From the NCBI GenBank assembly GCA_900549725.1, contig URPL01000004.1, positions 48,016 through 112,015 of the forward strand: 64,000 nucleotides of DNA, read 5' to 3'. Under the pieces are notes generated by a model that saw nothing but the letters and a program-made list of their open reading frames with translations, was not told where the DNA came from and did no database searches. Origin of the DNA: an uncultured Eubacteriales bacterium. GTDB taxonomy: Bacteria > Bacillota > Clostridia > Oscillospirales > CAG-272. Below, one piece after another: positions 27,183 to 35,962 of this stretch. Position 1 is the first letter of the stretch; every line of letters starts with the position of its first letter. The translations under genes and the position numbers were made by a program.

Positions 27183-27220
27183 CCGAAAAAGGACCTGCAC
27201 CGTGCGGCACAGGTCCCGTT
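27183..27220 (-). terminator. Terminator after the zinc-ribbon membrane protein gene
   Basis: On the minus strand a GGGACCTGTGCCG / CGGTGCAGGTCC-type hairpin (outer arms 27210-27216 and 27191-27197) is followed by TTTTT. It lies just downstream of the stop at 27225 and upstream of the DUF3267 ribosome site. Confidence 0.75.
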
Positions 27221-27224
27221 TTTC

Positions 27225-27818
27225 TCACTTTTGATCGTTGCTTTGTGCCGTGCAATTCGGGCAAGCGCCGCCCTCGTCCAGCTTCGTGCCGCATTTTGCG
27301 CAGAAGGTCGGCTTTTCCGGCTCCTCTTTTGCAAACTTTTTCTGCAGCTTTTCGCGCAAGCCTGACATATCGGGCGCGGCAAACACATCGTTTGCCTTGG
27401 CGCCGTCCTGCGCGCGAAGCTTGCAGTTGATTTCGATGACATTTTTGACAAGCAGCACCGCCATCATCAAAAGCTCATACAAAAGGCGAATCACGATCGG
27501 TCCGAGCAGCATCAAAAGGATACCCCAGCCGCCGAGCCAACGCGTACCGGTCCAGGTAGTTGTGGTCATGAACAGCATGAAGAAGCCGCAAAGAAACGTA
27601 TATGCCGTTGCAAAAATATACAGAGCCTGCAGAATCTTCTCTACAATCAAATATTTGAAGTTCACCGTGTCATGTACAAATTTGCCGAATGTCCCGAGCT
27701 TTTCGCGCTTCTTTTCGGGGACGATAAAAATAAATGCCAACACCGTTGCAGCAATCGCAAAAACAATCGCAACCACGGAGAATATGCCCAGCGCCGCAAA
27801 ATTGAACATACCGCTCAT
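27225..27818 (-). CDS. Membrane protein with C-terminal zinc ribbon
   Basis: A 197-residue protein of unrecognised family. Helices are predicted at about 10-33, 65-85 and 95-120. The ~60-residue tail ends in a zinc ribbon (FCAKCGTKLDEGGACPNC). The middle region vaguely resembles DUF4282 proteins. A good promoter precedes it and a terminator follows, so it appears monocistronic. Confidence 0.8.
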   Translation of the reverse strand: MSGMFNFAALGIFSVVAIVFAIAATVLAFIFIVPEKKREKLGTFGKFVHDTVNFKYLIVEKILQALYIFATAYTFLCGFFMLFMTTTTWTGTRWLGGWGILLMLLGPIVIRLLYELLMMAVLLVKNVIEINCKLRAQDGAKANDVFAAPDMSGLREKLQKKFAKEEPEKPTFCAKCGTKLDEGGACPNCTAQSNDQK

Positions 27819-27847
27819 AGTATTATCTCCATTTTCCTTTTTTTTAA

Positions 27848-27875
27848 ATTATAACACAAAGCAAGAATTTGTCAA
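27848..27875 (-). promoter_or_regulatory. Promoter of the zinc-ribbon membrane protein gene
   Basis: On the minus strand TTGACA (27870-27875), 16-bp spacer, TATAAT (27848-27853): both hexamers are perfect consensus. Confidence 0.85.
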
Positions 27876-27938
27876 GAGCCGCCGCGTCTTTCCGCGTCGC
27901 CCAAAGCAATATTTTCGCGACATTCCCACGGTCGATTT

Positions 27939-28913
27939 TCAGTTTTGGTAAAAAATCTGCTCTGTGATGATCGGCGCATAGGAAAGCAGCGTGTCCGCAT
28001 CCAAATTTTCCCTGTTCATATCAACGGCGCTGATGCGGTGATTGTCATAGGTGGTGTAATAATAAATACCGCGCGATGCATTGCAGCAGGAGGTATAAAG
28101 CGTAATTTCATACTGCCCGTTTTCCAGCTTGCAGCAGCCCCGCTGCTGATCCACACTGCCGAGAATATGGAAAAACTGGCTCACGCTTTTTTCTTCTGTC
28201 TCCTCGGAAACGGAATTAAGTCTGACAAACGCCGCGCGCACAAAGCGCGACATGGAGGAAAGATCCCCCGGCAGCCCAAGCGCCCCCATGCCGCGGCTGT
28301 ACGGCACAAGCGCAAGCGTTTCCGAAAAGGTGTTTTGCGGCGCCGCAGCGGAAAGATGCATATAATTGTTCAGCGCAAACAGCTGCTGCGGCAGGGGCGG
28401 GTTATTGGTCAGAATGCCGACGGGATTTTCGTAAATGTGCATGCCGTCCGCCGTGCATTCCAAAGTGATGCACTGCTCTGCATCGGCAATGAGCCAGTGC
28501 AGCTGTGCCGTCGGCAGTTTTTCGGAAAACGGGGTATCCGTCAGGCATATCTCGCGCAGCATCCCCTTTGCCTCGGCAACGCTTTTGCAGCTGCCGAGCA
28601 AAAACGGGATCAGTTCAAACTGCGCAAGATTTCTCCGCCCCGGCGCCGGCTTTTCATAAACGGCATTCCCCACAAAATTGAGCCCGGCGCAGCAAAGCCC
28701 CGCCTCGTTCACCGCATCATAATACAGCGGATAGCCGTCGATGACACATGCCATGCCGATCATGGCAAGATGCTTTTCAAGCACTCCGCCGTGCCGCAGA
28801 GAAAACGGAAAATTGCGCGGCGTGATCACGACCCGGTCTCCGTAGGAAAATTCATAGTCCAGTGTTCTGCCGAAATAAAAATCCTTTGTTTTATAACATG
28901 CCGCAGTGCACAT
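27939..28913 (-). CDS. Choloylglycine hydrolase family protein (bile salt hydrolase / penicillin V acylase-like)
   Basis: A 324-residue Ntn-hydrolase. The start is ATG 28913 (MCTAACYKTKDFYFGRTLDY) with AAGGAG upstream. Loss of Met would expose the catalytic Cys2. Arg16 and Asp19 (GRTLDY) match the active-site pair of bile salt hydrolases, NNPPLPQQL holds the conserved Asn, and a later Arg lies in YSRGMGALGLPGDLSSMSRF. There is no signal peptide, so it is cytoplasmic. Bile salt hydrolase is likely for a gut organism, but penicillin V or N-acyl-homoserine-lactone acylase cannot be excluded. It lies 40 nt after the SLH-CAP gene. Confidence 0.87.
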   Translation of the reverse strand: MCTAACYKTKDFYFGRTLDYEFSYGDRVVITPRNFPFSLRHGGVLEKHLAMIGMACVIDGYPLYYDAVNEAGLCCAGLNFVGNAVYEKPAPGRRNLAQFELIPFLLGSCKSVAEAKGMLREICLTDTPFSEKLPTAQLHWLIADAEQCITLECTADGMHIYENPVGILTNNPPLPQQLFALNNYMHLSAAAPQNTFSETLALVPYSRGMGALGLPGDLSSMSRFVRAAFVRLNSVSEETEEKSVSQFFHILGSVDQQRGCCKLENGQYEITLYTSCCNASRGIYYYTTYDNHRISAVDMNRENLDADTLLSYAPIITEQIFYQN

Positions 28914-28953
28914 AAGCGCTCTCCTTTTTTTGCAAAGCTTTTGCAGACAGGGC

Positions 28954-30063
28954 TCAGTCCGTAAAGGTCTGCACCCAATAGCTTGAATACTCGCCAAGCC
29001 CCGTGAGATATCCGACGCCGAGCTTCCCATATCCCGGGTTCAGAATATTGGCGCGATGCCCCGGAGAATCCATCCATCCGTCCATCACCTGTTTCGGCGT
29101 TTGATAGCCCGCCGCTATATTCTCCCCGGACAGGTGCCAGTGAATACCGAAAGCATCGAGCATTTCATCGGGAGCGCCGAAATTCGGGCTTTCATGTTCA
29201 AAATAGCCGAAAACAGCCATGTCCTGCGCCTTCAGGGTTGCGACCGAGCAAAGCTCCTCGGAAAGCTCCAGCGGGGCAATCCCTTCTTTTGCGCGCTCTT
29301 CATTCACAAGGCGCAAAACCTCCTGCACATATGCAAGCTGGATTTCATCCGGCTCAAACGGCGGCAGCTCCCCAAGATCGGAGCGCTCCGGCTCTTCAAT
29401 TTCTCCGTCCCAATCGTCCTCAATGCCGAGCGTGAGGGTGATATACCGCTGCAAAAGCGAAGCCGCCTGCGCCCGCGTTGCGTTGCCGCGCGGGTCAAGA
29501 TAAAGCGCGCCGTCCAGCGGAATGCCGCTCAGAATGCCCGCGGCATTTGCCCAGGACATCGCCTCGCGCGCCCAAGAGCTGACAGTATCCGCATCGGCAA
29601 ACGAGGAAAGATCCGCTCCCGGAACCACATCGACCGAAAGATACCTCGTATAGCGCATCATAATGGCGGCAAGCTGCTCCCGCGTGATGTTTGCATTCGG
29701 CTCAAACATGCCTTCCCCGGTGCCGCTGACAATTCCCTGCGATGCCGCCCAGACGACCCCTTTTGTATACCATGTGCCGTCCGGCACATCCCAAAACGGG
29801 TTTTCCTCGCTCACTTCGGGGCTGCCCTCGCGCCTCCACAAAACGCTGACAAGCATTGCCCGCGTCAGATATGCCTCTGGCGAAAAAGTCGTAGCGTCCG
29901 TGCCGGCAAACAGTTGATTTTGGTATACATAGCGCACCGCATTTGCATACCATGCGGTTTTCCGTACATCATAAAAAGGGTAGCTTGCCGCCGCCGCGCA
30001 GGGCAGCAGCAAAACGGAAAACGATACGGCAATCATCAGCAAAAATGCAAGAATTCGTTTCAT
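28954..30063 (-). CDS. SLH-domain and CAP-domain surface protein
   Basis: A 369-residue secreted protein. Signal peptide at 1-26 (MKRILAFLLMIAVSFSVLLL, then PCAAA). Three SLH domains cover about 27-215 (FYDVRKTAWYANAVRYVYQN; PFWDVPDGTWYTKGVVWAA; the third contains SSWAREAMSWANAAG). After an acidic linker, the C-terminal CAP/SCP domain (245-369) has LVNEERAKEGIAPLELSEEL, HESPNFG, SGENIAAGY and SPGHRANILNPGYGKLGVGY. Such proteins are attached to wall polymer by SLH domains; the CAP role is unknown. Confidence 0.92.
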   Translation of the reverse strand: MKRILAFLLMIAVSFSVLLLPCAAAASYPFYDVRKTAWYANAVRYVYQNQLFAGTDATTFSPEAYLTRAMLVSVLWRREGSPEVSEENPFWDVPDGTWYTKGVVWAASQGIVSGTGEGMFEPNANITREQLAAIMMRYTRYLSVDVVPGADLSSFADADTVSSWAREAMSWANAAGILSGIPLDGALYLDPRGNATRAQAASLLQRYITLTLGIEDDWDGEIEEPERSDLGELPPFEPDEIQLAYVQEVLRLVNEERAKEGIAPLELSEELCSVATLKAQDMAVFGYFEHESPNFGAPDEMLDAFGIHWHLSGENIAAGYQTPKQVMDGWMDSPGHRANILNPGYGKLGVGYLTGLGEYSSYWVQTFTD

Positions 30064-30125
30064 CGTTTTTACTCCTTTTGAATTATTTCGTTATTTCTAT
30101 TTTCGGCGGCAAAGCCGCAAAGAGG

Positions 30126-30410
30126 TCAGCATTCAATGTCAATGGCGCTTCGCGCAAGGCGAATGGATTTGCAAAGAGCCGAAGCGGCGACATGGCGCGG
30201 GTCGGCTTTATACGCGGCAAGATCGGCAAGGCTGTCAAATTCTGCAATCAAAGCAGCGTCATACGCATTCTCTGCATTGCAGCTTTGTTTCAGCTCCATC
30301 GCGCGGATCTGCGGGATCTGCCCCTGCAAAGCGCGCAGAGCGGCGAAAAATTCCTGCTGCTCCCGCTTTGTATCGGGGCCGAATTTCCAAAGTACAATAT
30401 GTTTGATCAT
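30126..30410 (-). CDS. Dabb (stress-responsive A/B barrel) domain protein
   Basis: A 94-residue protein starting MIKHIVLWKFGPDTKREQQE, typical of the Dabb ferredoxin-like dimeric family. Conserved features are the opening HIVLWK strand, MELKQSCNAEN, and FDSLADLAAYKADPRHV. No catalytic residues can be assigned. It is downstream of azlD by 16 nt and likely shares its transcript. Confidence 0.88.
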   Translation of the reverse strand: MIKHIVLWKFGPDTKREQQEFFAALRALQGQIPQIRAMELKQSCNAENAYDAALIAEFDSLADLAAYKADPRHVAASALCKSIRLARSAIDIEC

Positions 30411-30426
30411 AACGCTTCCTCCCGGC

Positions 30427-30753
30427 TTATACAAATACAAACTGTACCAATATCATATAAAAAAGCGTGCCGAGCGCCATGGAAAGCAGCATATTCCTTT
30501 TCCATGCCTGCAGCCCCGCGACAAGCGCCATGGCGCAAAGCTCCGGCAAGCCGTGCCATGCGGTGAACACCGCATCCTTAAGGCAATAGACCACAAGCAG
30601 CCCGACGGAGGCGAAGGGCAAAACCTCTCCGAGATATTGCACAATGCGCGGCGGCTTTTTCCCCTCCGGGAAAAAAACAAAAGGCAGAAAGCGCGTCAGC
30701 ATCGTTCCGAGCACCACAACGGCGATGGTAAGCATTTGTTGTCTGAGCGTCAT
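30427..30753 (-). CDS. azlD: AzlD-family branched-chain amino acid export subunit
   Basis: A 108-residue membrane protein with four helices, the small subunit of AzlCD-type exporters. Family motifs are [19 protein letters not shown] near the N-terminus and [19 protein letters not shown]. Its ATG overlaps the azlC stop (ATGA, 30750-30753), which identifies the partner and translational coupling. Confidence 0.92.
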   Translation of the reverse strand: MTLRQQMLTIAVVVLGTMLTRFLPFVFFPEGKKPPRIVQYLGEVLPFASVGLLVVYCLKDAVFTAWHGLPELCAMALVAGLQAWKRNMLLSMALGTLFYMILVQFVFV

Positions 30754-31436
30754 TTTGTCTGCCTGCCTTTCCGAAAATAATCGGGCAGCAGCAGTGCGAC
30801 AATGAGCGCCATGGCAGGAATCATAAACCGATCTCTGAAAAGCAGCAGTGCAAGCAGCGCAGCGCCGACACCGATCAATGCCGGGCGATGCTTCTTTGTG
30901 TCTTGCCATTGACCGACAAACATCACCACAAACAGCGCCGTCATCACAAACTCAATTCCCTTGGTATTAAAGGTAACAAGACCGCCGAGCAATGCGCCGA
31001 GCGTTGCCCCGCCGACCCAATAGATCTGATTGAGCAGCGTAACAAAAAACATGAACCACCCGCGGTCCACCCTGGGCAGCGGCGTCACGGCGCAGTTGAT
31101 CGAAAAGGTTTCATCGCACATGCCGAAAATAAGATAGGCTTTTTTCAGCCCCGTGCCGCGGTATTTCTCAAGCATGGAGATCCCGTAAAACAAATGGCGC
31201 GCATTGACCATCAGCGTCAGCAAAAAAGCATGCAGGGGCGCAAACGGCGCCGTCAGCAGCTGCGCCGTGACAAATTCCATCGAGCCCGCATAAATCAGCG
31301 TGCTCATCAAAACCGGATACCACACGGAAAAGCCCAGGCTTCGCACAAAAAAGCCGTAGGAGATTCCGACAAACAAAAATCCGATACAGATCGGCAGCGT
31401 ATAAGGCAGAGCCGCCCGAAAAGCCTTGGTTACCAT
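30750..31436 (-). CDS. azlC: AzlC-family branched-chain amino acid export subunit
   Basis: A 228-residue membrane protein, the large subunit of a branched-chain amino acid exporter. The start is ATG 31436 ([20 protein letters not shown]) with GAGGAAA upstream. Motifs are [26 protein letters not shown], and [10 protein letters not shown]. It precedes azlD with overlapping start and stop. The upstream GH36-like gene ends 35 nt before, so the four to six genes may be one transcript. Confidence 0.93.
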   Translation of the reverse strand: MVTKAFRAALPYTLPICIGFLFVGISYGFFVRSLGFSVWYPVLMSTLIYAGSMEFVTAQLLTAPFAPLHAFLLTLMVNARHLFYGISMLEKYRGTGLKKAYLIFGMCDETFSINCAVTPLPRVDRGWFMFFVTLLNQIYWVGGATLGALLGGLVTFNTKGIEFVMTALFVVMFVGQWQDTKKHRPALIGVGAALLALLLFRDRFMIPAMALIVALLLPDYFRKGRQTK

Positions 31437-31471
31437 AAAAAGTTTCCTCGTGAAAATGCGCCGCTTTCCGT

Positions 31472-32968
31472 TCAATCGGCAAGCACAAGGATAAGCGCAG
31501 GGGCAGAGCGGTCTTCCTCTTTGTTTTCCGCCGTTCCGATTTTTTCGAGCAGCGCGCCGTCAAGAAACAGAGTATCGCCGCTGATCGTAACCGCATGCGT
31601 GATCTCCCGGGCGCTGTCCGAAGCAAGATCCTGCGCAAAGACGCGCCTGCCCTCAATGCTGCGGTCAAATGCAATACGCAGTGAATGGTAAAACCCGAAT
31701 ATGCCGCACGGACGATCGGCATGCGCCCCGCAAACACTGATCTGCGCCCGCACGGGCTGCTGCTCTTTTCCCCCGACCGTGCGCGGGAAGGTGCCGACGG
31801 AAAACACACCCGTATCGGGATGCAGTGCCGCCGCGGCGTAAGGCAAAAGCCCTCCCTCCGCATCGGCGCGGCAAACGGGCAGCGCCGTATTGCGCGCAAA
31901 GCAGATCGGCGCCGTCTGCTGCTTTGTCGTTTGCCCGTAATAGGGCCATTCGGCCGCATCCTGCGGGAAGAACCAGGCGTCGCTCTGCGTCTCTTCGCTG
32001 CAAAGGTTTTGGCAGCGATCCAGCCCGAACGGCGGCGCAAGGCGCTGAAAATGCAGTGCCCGCGTAATTTCCGCCGCGCGCTGCGGCGTTTTCAGCGGGT
32101 GATGCATCAGCCCCATGGAGCAGCCAAGCACAGCCGCAATCGGCGCCAGATGCTCCACATTCGGAATATGCCGAAAAGAGGAGGGCGCATAGCCGCCGGG
32201 GCGCTCGAACAAAACACGCAGCCGCATCAGAGTCGATACATAAGCAAGCGGCTCCATAACATCGTAGGTTCGGAAATAATCACTGACGGGCAAAAGATCA
32301 TAAATGGTATTCAGCCGCTTTTGATATGCAGGCTCGTTTTTCTCCTCCGGCTGCACCGCAAGGGGGTCAACAACGCTTGTCTGCTCAATCAAAATGCGCG
32401 GCGCATATTTGCGCAGCGCCTCACCGAGCACCGCGCGGTAGAGAAATTCATGGCTGTCCCAGCCCCAGTCGATTTTGAAATAACGCACATCCGCCGCATT
32501 GCAGCGCTGTGCAGCCCGCTCAAAATGGGCTCGAAAGCGATCAATGGGCATAAATGTGTTGCCCTTTCGCGGAAACTGCGGAGAGATCCAAAGTCCAAAG
32601 CCCGCAAAGCCGCATTCCCGCACGGTTTTGCCGATTCCGAACAAGCGCTGCCCGGGCGTATCGCCAAACAGGGAAAACCGCGCCGCATCGGGGCAAACAG
32701 AGCCGAAAATATGTCCGTCGCGCGGGTTGTGCGTGCCGTAGGGCACATCCCATCCGTCGTCCAAAACAACCAAAAGGTCGCCCCGCAGCTCCTGCGGGAA
32801 GGTATGCAGCGCGCCGTCCGGCGCAAACAGATAGCGCTGATTGATGCCGTCTCTTTGGCGCACACAGCCGTCCTGCGGCGCATCGCTCGGATACCATTCC
32901 CCTTGCGTTCCCCAGGTGCAAAAATAATTGCCCGTATCAAAAATTTGTTTTTCCGGAATCAGATTCAT
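31472..32968 (-). CDS. GH36/alpha-galactosidase-like glycoside hydrolase (putative)
   Basis: A 498-residue soluble protein with no signal peptide. The central region looks like a GH36/GH27-type TIM barrel: VLDDGWDVPYGTH, FGLWISPQFP, and VRYFKIDWGWDSHEF. The Asp of KIDWGWD is the likely nucleophile; a candidate acid/base Asp is in PVSDYFRTYDV. A beta-sandwich-like end follows (about 400-498). I assign the clan with moderate confidence and no substrate. It overlaps the NUDIX gene upstream (ATGA). Confidence 0.6.
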   Translation of the reverse strand: MNLIPEKQIFDTGNYFCTWGTQGEWYPSDAPQDGCVRQRDGINQRYLFAPDGALHTFPQELRGDLLVVLDDGWDVPYGTHNPRDGHIFGSVCPDAARFSLFGDTPGQRLFGIGKTVRECGFAGFGLWISPQFPRKGNTFMPIDRFRAHFERAAQRCNAADVRYFKIDWGWDSHEFLYRAVLGEALRKYAPRILIEQTSVVDPLAVQPEEKNEPAYQKRLNTIYDLLPVSDYFRTYDVMEPLAYVSTLMRLRVLFERPGGYAPSSFRHIPNVEHLAPIAAVLGCSMGLMHHPLKTPQRAAEITRALHFQRLAPPFGLDRCQNLCSEETQSDAWFFPQDAAEWPYYGQTTKQQTAPICFARNTALPVCRADAEGGLLPYAAAALHPDTGVFSVGTFPRTVGGKEQQPVRAQISVCGAHADRPCGIFGFYHSLRIAFDRSIEGRRVFAQDLASDSAREITHAVTISGDTLFLDGALLEKIGTAENKEEDRSAPALILVLAD

Positions 32969-33468
32969 CGGTTCTCCTCACTGTTTTCTTTTGTCGGGAG
33001 CGGCACGGGAGCACCGTCAAGCGCCGCGGATACAAGCGTCTCGCCGCAATAGCAAAGCTTCAGAGAAAACGGCGGCGCATCTTTTTGCAGCAGTGCAAAA
33101 AAGAGCGCGTCCCCCTGCCACATCGGCAAAGTCTTCAGCGCCTCCCGCGGGATAAAGGCAAGCTCGCCCTCCTCGCATTCGTGCAAAGTGCCCGTATAGC
33201 AATCCGAGGTGTATAAATGCATATATTCGGTTTCATACCGATCACTGACAAAGGTGACAATGCCGCGAAAGCGATAGGAAAGCAGCCGCAGCCCCGTTTC
33301 CTCATAAACCTCGCGCCTAAGACACTCCTCAGGCGATTCGCCCTCCTCGAATTTTCCGCCGATGCCGACCCATTTCCCCGCATTTTCATCATTTTTCTTT
33401 TTGTTGCGATACAGCATCAGCACGGCGCCGTCCGCGCGGGAAAGATAGCAAAGCGTTGTATTCTTCAT
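32965..33468 (-). CDS. NUDIX hydrolase, 8-oxo-dGTPase-like
   Basis: A 167-residue NUDIX protein starting MKNTTLCYLSRADGAVLMLY with GCGGAGGA upstream. The NUDIX box runs GGKFEEGESPEECLRREVYE followed by ETG, with all key Glu residues. The N-terminal strand resembles MutT/NudG-type 8-oxo-dGTP diphosphatases. It overlaps both neighbours by 4 bp (ATGA), between an FkbM-type methyltransferase and a GH36-like gene. Confidence 0.92.
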   Translation of the reverse strand: MKNTTLCYLSRADGAVLMLYRNKKKNDENAGKWVGIGGKFEEGESPEECLRREVYEETGLRLLSYRFRGIVTFVSDRYETEYMHLYTSDCYTGTLHECEEGELAFIPREALKTLPMWQGDALFFALLQKDAPPFSLKLCYCGETLVSAALDGAPVPLPTKENSEENR

Positions 33469-34541
33469 GCGTTTTCCTCCGCTGTGCACAAATACGAAAT
33501 GTCCCATGCGGGCACCGAGCGATCCCGCAAAAGATAAAAGCGATACGGAACGCCGAAGGAAGAAATCAGCCGCGGCAAATCATATAAATCCTGCGGGCGA
33601 TGATATGCGCTGACCAGAAGCGTCGGGCGATGGGTGCGGATTGTTTTTTCCGCACCGCAAAGTGCCGCATGCTCCGCCCCCTCCACATCGAATTTTAAAA
33701 AATCCGGTGCGGCACCGGCCAGGAAAGCATCCGCACTGAGCGCGGGCACGCTTGTCGCCTTTTCGGTATGAGACAGAGCAAAAGAAGCATCCTGCAAGGA
33801 AGCGCTGCGGCTGCCCGCACCGCAAAAACGCAAAATCCCCGCTTCGCTCCATGCGGCGGCACAGGCAAGCTGCACGCTTTGGGACAGCCCGGCGCAATAT
33901 TGCTGCAGCCGTGCGAAGCTGCGCGCATCCGGCTCCATCGCAAAAACCGTCTCCATGCCCGGATATGCCTCCAGCATTTTTGCAACCGTATCTCCGCGAT
34001 AAGCGCCGAAATCCGCATAGCAGCGTACCTTTCGCGGCATGCGGGCATCGCGCGACCAATGGCAGCGCTTTGTGCGCAAAAGCGGGCGGACGGAGCCGCT
34101 GCGGCGATATTCCATAATATCGTCAAACATCGCACGGGAGGCAGCATCCGCAAGGATGGCGCGCGCCGCGGCATATTCTGCTTCGTGCGCTTTGTAAAAT
34201 GCGCCGTCAAACACCTCGTCGCCTGCCACGGGCACATCGGGCGCATAAAGCCCATGGACGCGGTCCAGCGCCGCAAAGCGCTGCAGCACCTCTTCCCGAT
34301 CGGAGCCAAAGCCGAGCACCACGGCAAAATCGCCGTACTTTTCGCAGGCGGCGGCATAACTCAGCACCTTTTTTCCCATAAAGCTCTGCCCGCGCACAAA
34401 TTCGTCGCTTGCGAAAAAATCCGAAACGGAAATGCCGTGCGCCGAAAGCGCCGCAAGCACCTTTTCCGCGCCGTTTCCCATGCCGTACATCAGAATCGGC
34501 AGCGTTTGGGTGCCAAGGCGCGCATAAACATCCATCTCCAT
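33465..34541 (-). CDS. FkbM-family methyltransferase
   Basis: A 358-residue protein. The start is ATG 34541 (MEMDVYARLG) behind GGAGA; a second ATG two codons later is possible. Residues 1-110 form a Rossmann-like domain (MYGMGNGAEKVLAAL). The C-terminal half is an FkbM-type SAM methyltransferase (YADFGAYRGDTVAKML as motif I, then FLKFDVEGAEHAALCGAE). Family members methylate sugars or polyketides. The gene leads a tightly overlapping set with NUDIX and GH36-like genes and lies just after the ackA terminator. Confidence 0.85.
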   Translation of the reverse strand: MEMDVYARLGTQTLPILMYGMGNGAEKVLAALSAHGISVSDFFASDEFVRGQSFMGKKVLSYAAACEKYGDFAVVLGFGSDREEVLQRFAALDRVHGLYAPDVPVAGDEVFDGAFYKAHEAEYAAARAILADAASRAMFDDIMEYRRSGSVRPLLRTKRCHWSRDARMPRKVRCYADFGAYRGDTVAKMLEAYPGMETVFAMEPDARSFARLQQYCAGLSQSVQLACAAAWSEAGILRFCGAGSRSASLQDASFALSHTEKATSVPALSADAFLAGAAPDFLKFDVEGAEHAALCGAEKTIRTHRPTLLVSAYHRPQDLYDLPRLISSFGVPYRFYLLRDRSVPAWDISYLCTAEENA

Positions 34542-34555
34542 TGCCCCATCTCCAA

Positions 34556-34588
34556 AAAAGAGACCTGCAAAGCGCAGGCCCCTTTTTT
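34556..34588 (-). terminator. Terminator after ackA
   Basis: On the minus strand, GGGGCCTGC-GCTTT-GCAGGTCTC (about 9 bp with G-T pairs) is followed by TTTTTT. It ends just before the ribosome binding site of the methyltransferase gene, so some read-through into that operon is possible. Confidence 0.72.
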
Positions 34589-34599
34589 CATGCATTTGA

Positions 34600-35802
34600 T
34601 CAGCCGCGCGTTACGATTTCGTAGGTATCCTTTGCGATCATCAGCTCTTCATTGGTGGGGATCACAAGCATACGAACCTTTGCATTCGGCGCGGAAATAT
34701 CGATTTCTTTGCCGCGCAGCGCATTCTTTTCTTCGTCGATTGCAACGCCGAGGAACGCAAGCTTCTGCGCAACTCTCGTGCGGTAATGCGGGTTGTTTTC
34801 GCCGATGCCGCCCGCAAACACGATGGCATCAACGCCGCCCATTGCCGCGGCATAGCCGCCGATGTATTTCACAAGCTGATGGCACAGCATGGATTCGATC
34901 AGCTGATAGCGCTTATTGCCCGCCTTTGCGCCGTTTTCGATATCGCGGTTATCGCTTGTGACCTGGGAAACGCCCAGGATACCGGATTTTTTGTTCATGA
35001 TCGTGTCGATTTGATCCGGCGTGAGATTTTCCTTTTTCATCAGAAGCGGAACGATTGCAGGATCGATCGAACCACAGCGCGTTCCCATGATGATGCCCTC
35101 AAGAGGCGTCACGCCCATGGAGGTGTCAAGGCATTTTCCGCCGTCCACAGCGGCAATGGAGGAGCCGTTTCCGAGGTGGCAGGTAACGATTTTCAGCTCT
35201 TGCGGCTTTTTCCCGAGCATCGCGGCGGCACGCATACTGATATAACGGTGTGAGGTGCCGTGGAACCCGTAGCGACGGATCTTATATTTTTCGTAGTATT
35301 CATAAGGAAGCGCATACAGATATGCATAATCCGGCATGGTTTGGTGGAATCCCGTATCAAACACGGCGACCTGCGGTACATCCTTGCCCATGATCTCCTC
35401 GCAGGCGCGGATGCCGGTGAGGTTATGCGGATTGTGCAGCGGGCCGAGCTCGCAGCATTCCTCGATCGCCGCGATGACATCCCCGTCGATCAAAACGGAG
35501 CCGGAGAATTTCTCCCCGCCGTGCAGCACGCGGTGACCGACGGCGCCGATCTCGCTCATGGAGGAAATCACGCCGAGGGTCGGATCCGTCAGGGTCTTGA
35601 TCACAAGCTTGACCGCCTCTTCGTGATCCTTCATCTGAATGTCGATTTTATAGGTCTCTCTCCCGGGCACGGAATGCTTAAAATTGCCGCCCGCGATCCC
35701 AATGCGGTCGCACATGCCCTTGGCAAGCAGCGACTCATCCGTCATGTCGATCAGCTGGTACTTAATAGAAGAGCTGCCGGCGTTGATCACCAGAATTTTC
35801 AT
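34600..35802 (-). CDS. ackA: Acetate kinase
   Basis: Makes ATP and acetate from acetyl phosphate and ADP, the usual terminal energy step of a fermenter. The 400 residues match end to end: MKILVINAGSSSIKYQLIDM, AVGHRVLHGGEKFSGSVLID, VFDTGFHQTMP, HLGNGSSIAAVDGGKCLDTS and the C-terminal FAGGIGENN. No pta is adjacent. The promoter overlaps an inverted repeat, suggesting repression control. Confidence 0.97.
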   Translation of the reverse strand: MKILVINAGSSSIKYQLIDMTDESLLAKGMCDRIGIAGGNFKHSVPGRETYKIDIQMKDHEEAVKLVIKTLTDPTLGVISSMSEIGAVGHRVLHGGEKFSGSVLIDGDVIAAIEECCELGPLHNPHNLTGIRACEEIMGKDVPQVAVFDTGFHQTMPDYAYLYALPYEYYEKYKIRRYGFHGTSHRYISMRAAAMLGKKPQELKIVTCHLGNGSSIAAVDGGKCLDTSMGVTPLEGIIMGTRCGSIDPAIVPLLMKKENLTPDQIDTIMNKKSGILGVSQVTSDNRDIENGAKAGNKRYQLIESMLCHQLVKYIGGYAAAMGGVDAIVFAGGIGENNPHYRTRVAQKLAFLGVAIDEEKNALRGKEIDISAPNAKVRMLVIPTNEELMIAKDTYEIVTRG

Positions 35803-35872
35803 GCTGTTTATTCCTCGTCTTCATCATAAATTGCACCGTTTGTGCCATGGTCCGACAAAACGGCACCCCATA

Positions 35873-35907
35873 TGTGGTAGTTTACCACATTGCATCCTTG
35901 TTTTCAA
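35873..35907 (-). promoter_or_regulatory. ackA promoter with inverted-repeat operator over the -10
   Basis: On the minus strand TTGAAA (35902-35907), 17-bp spacer, TAAACT (35879-35884). A perfect 7-bp inverted repeat TGTGGTA-AAC-TACCACA (35873-35889) covers the -10, a place where bound repressor would block polymerase. The binding protein is unknown. Confidence 0.65.
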
Positions 35908-35945
35908 GAGATTTTCGAGACTTTTTCGAAAAGTGCTCTCGGATG

Positions 35946-35962
35946 TTAACATAAAATTAACA
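35946..35962 (+). promoter_or_regulatory. PhoP-box-like direct repeat upstream of the Na/Pi symporter
   Basis: TTAACA-N5-TTAACA (35946-35951 and 35957-35962), an exact 11-bp-period repeat matching the Bacillus subtilis PhoP consensus TT(A/C/T)ACA. It lies 85 bp upstream of the symporter ATG, with possible -10 sequences TATCAT (35996-36001) or TAAAAT (36003-36008) downstream. Confidence 0.6.
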
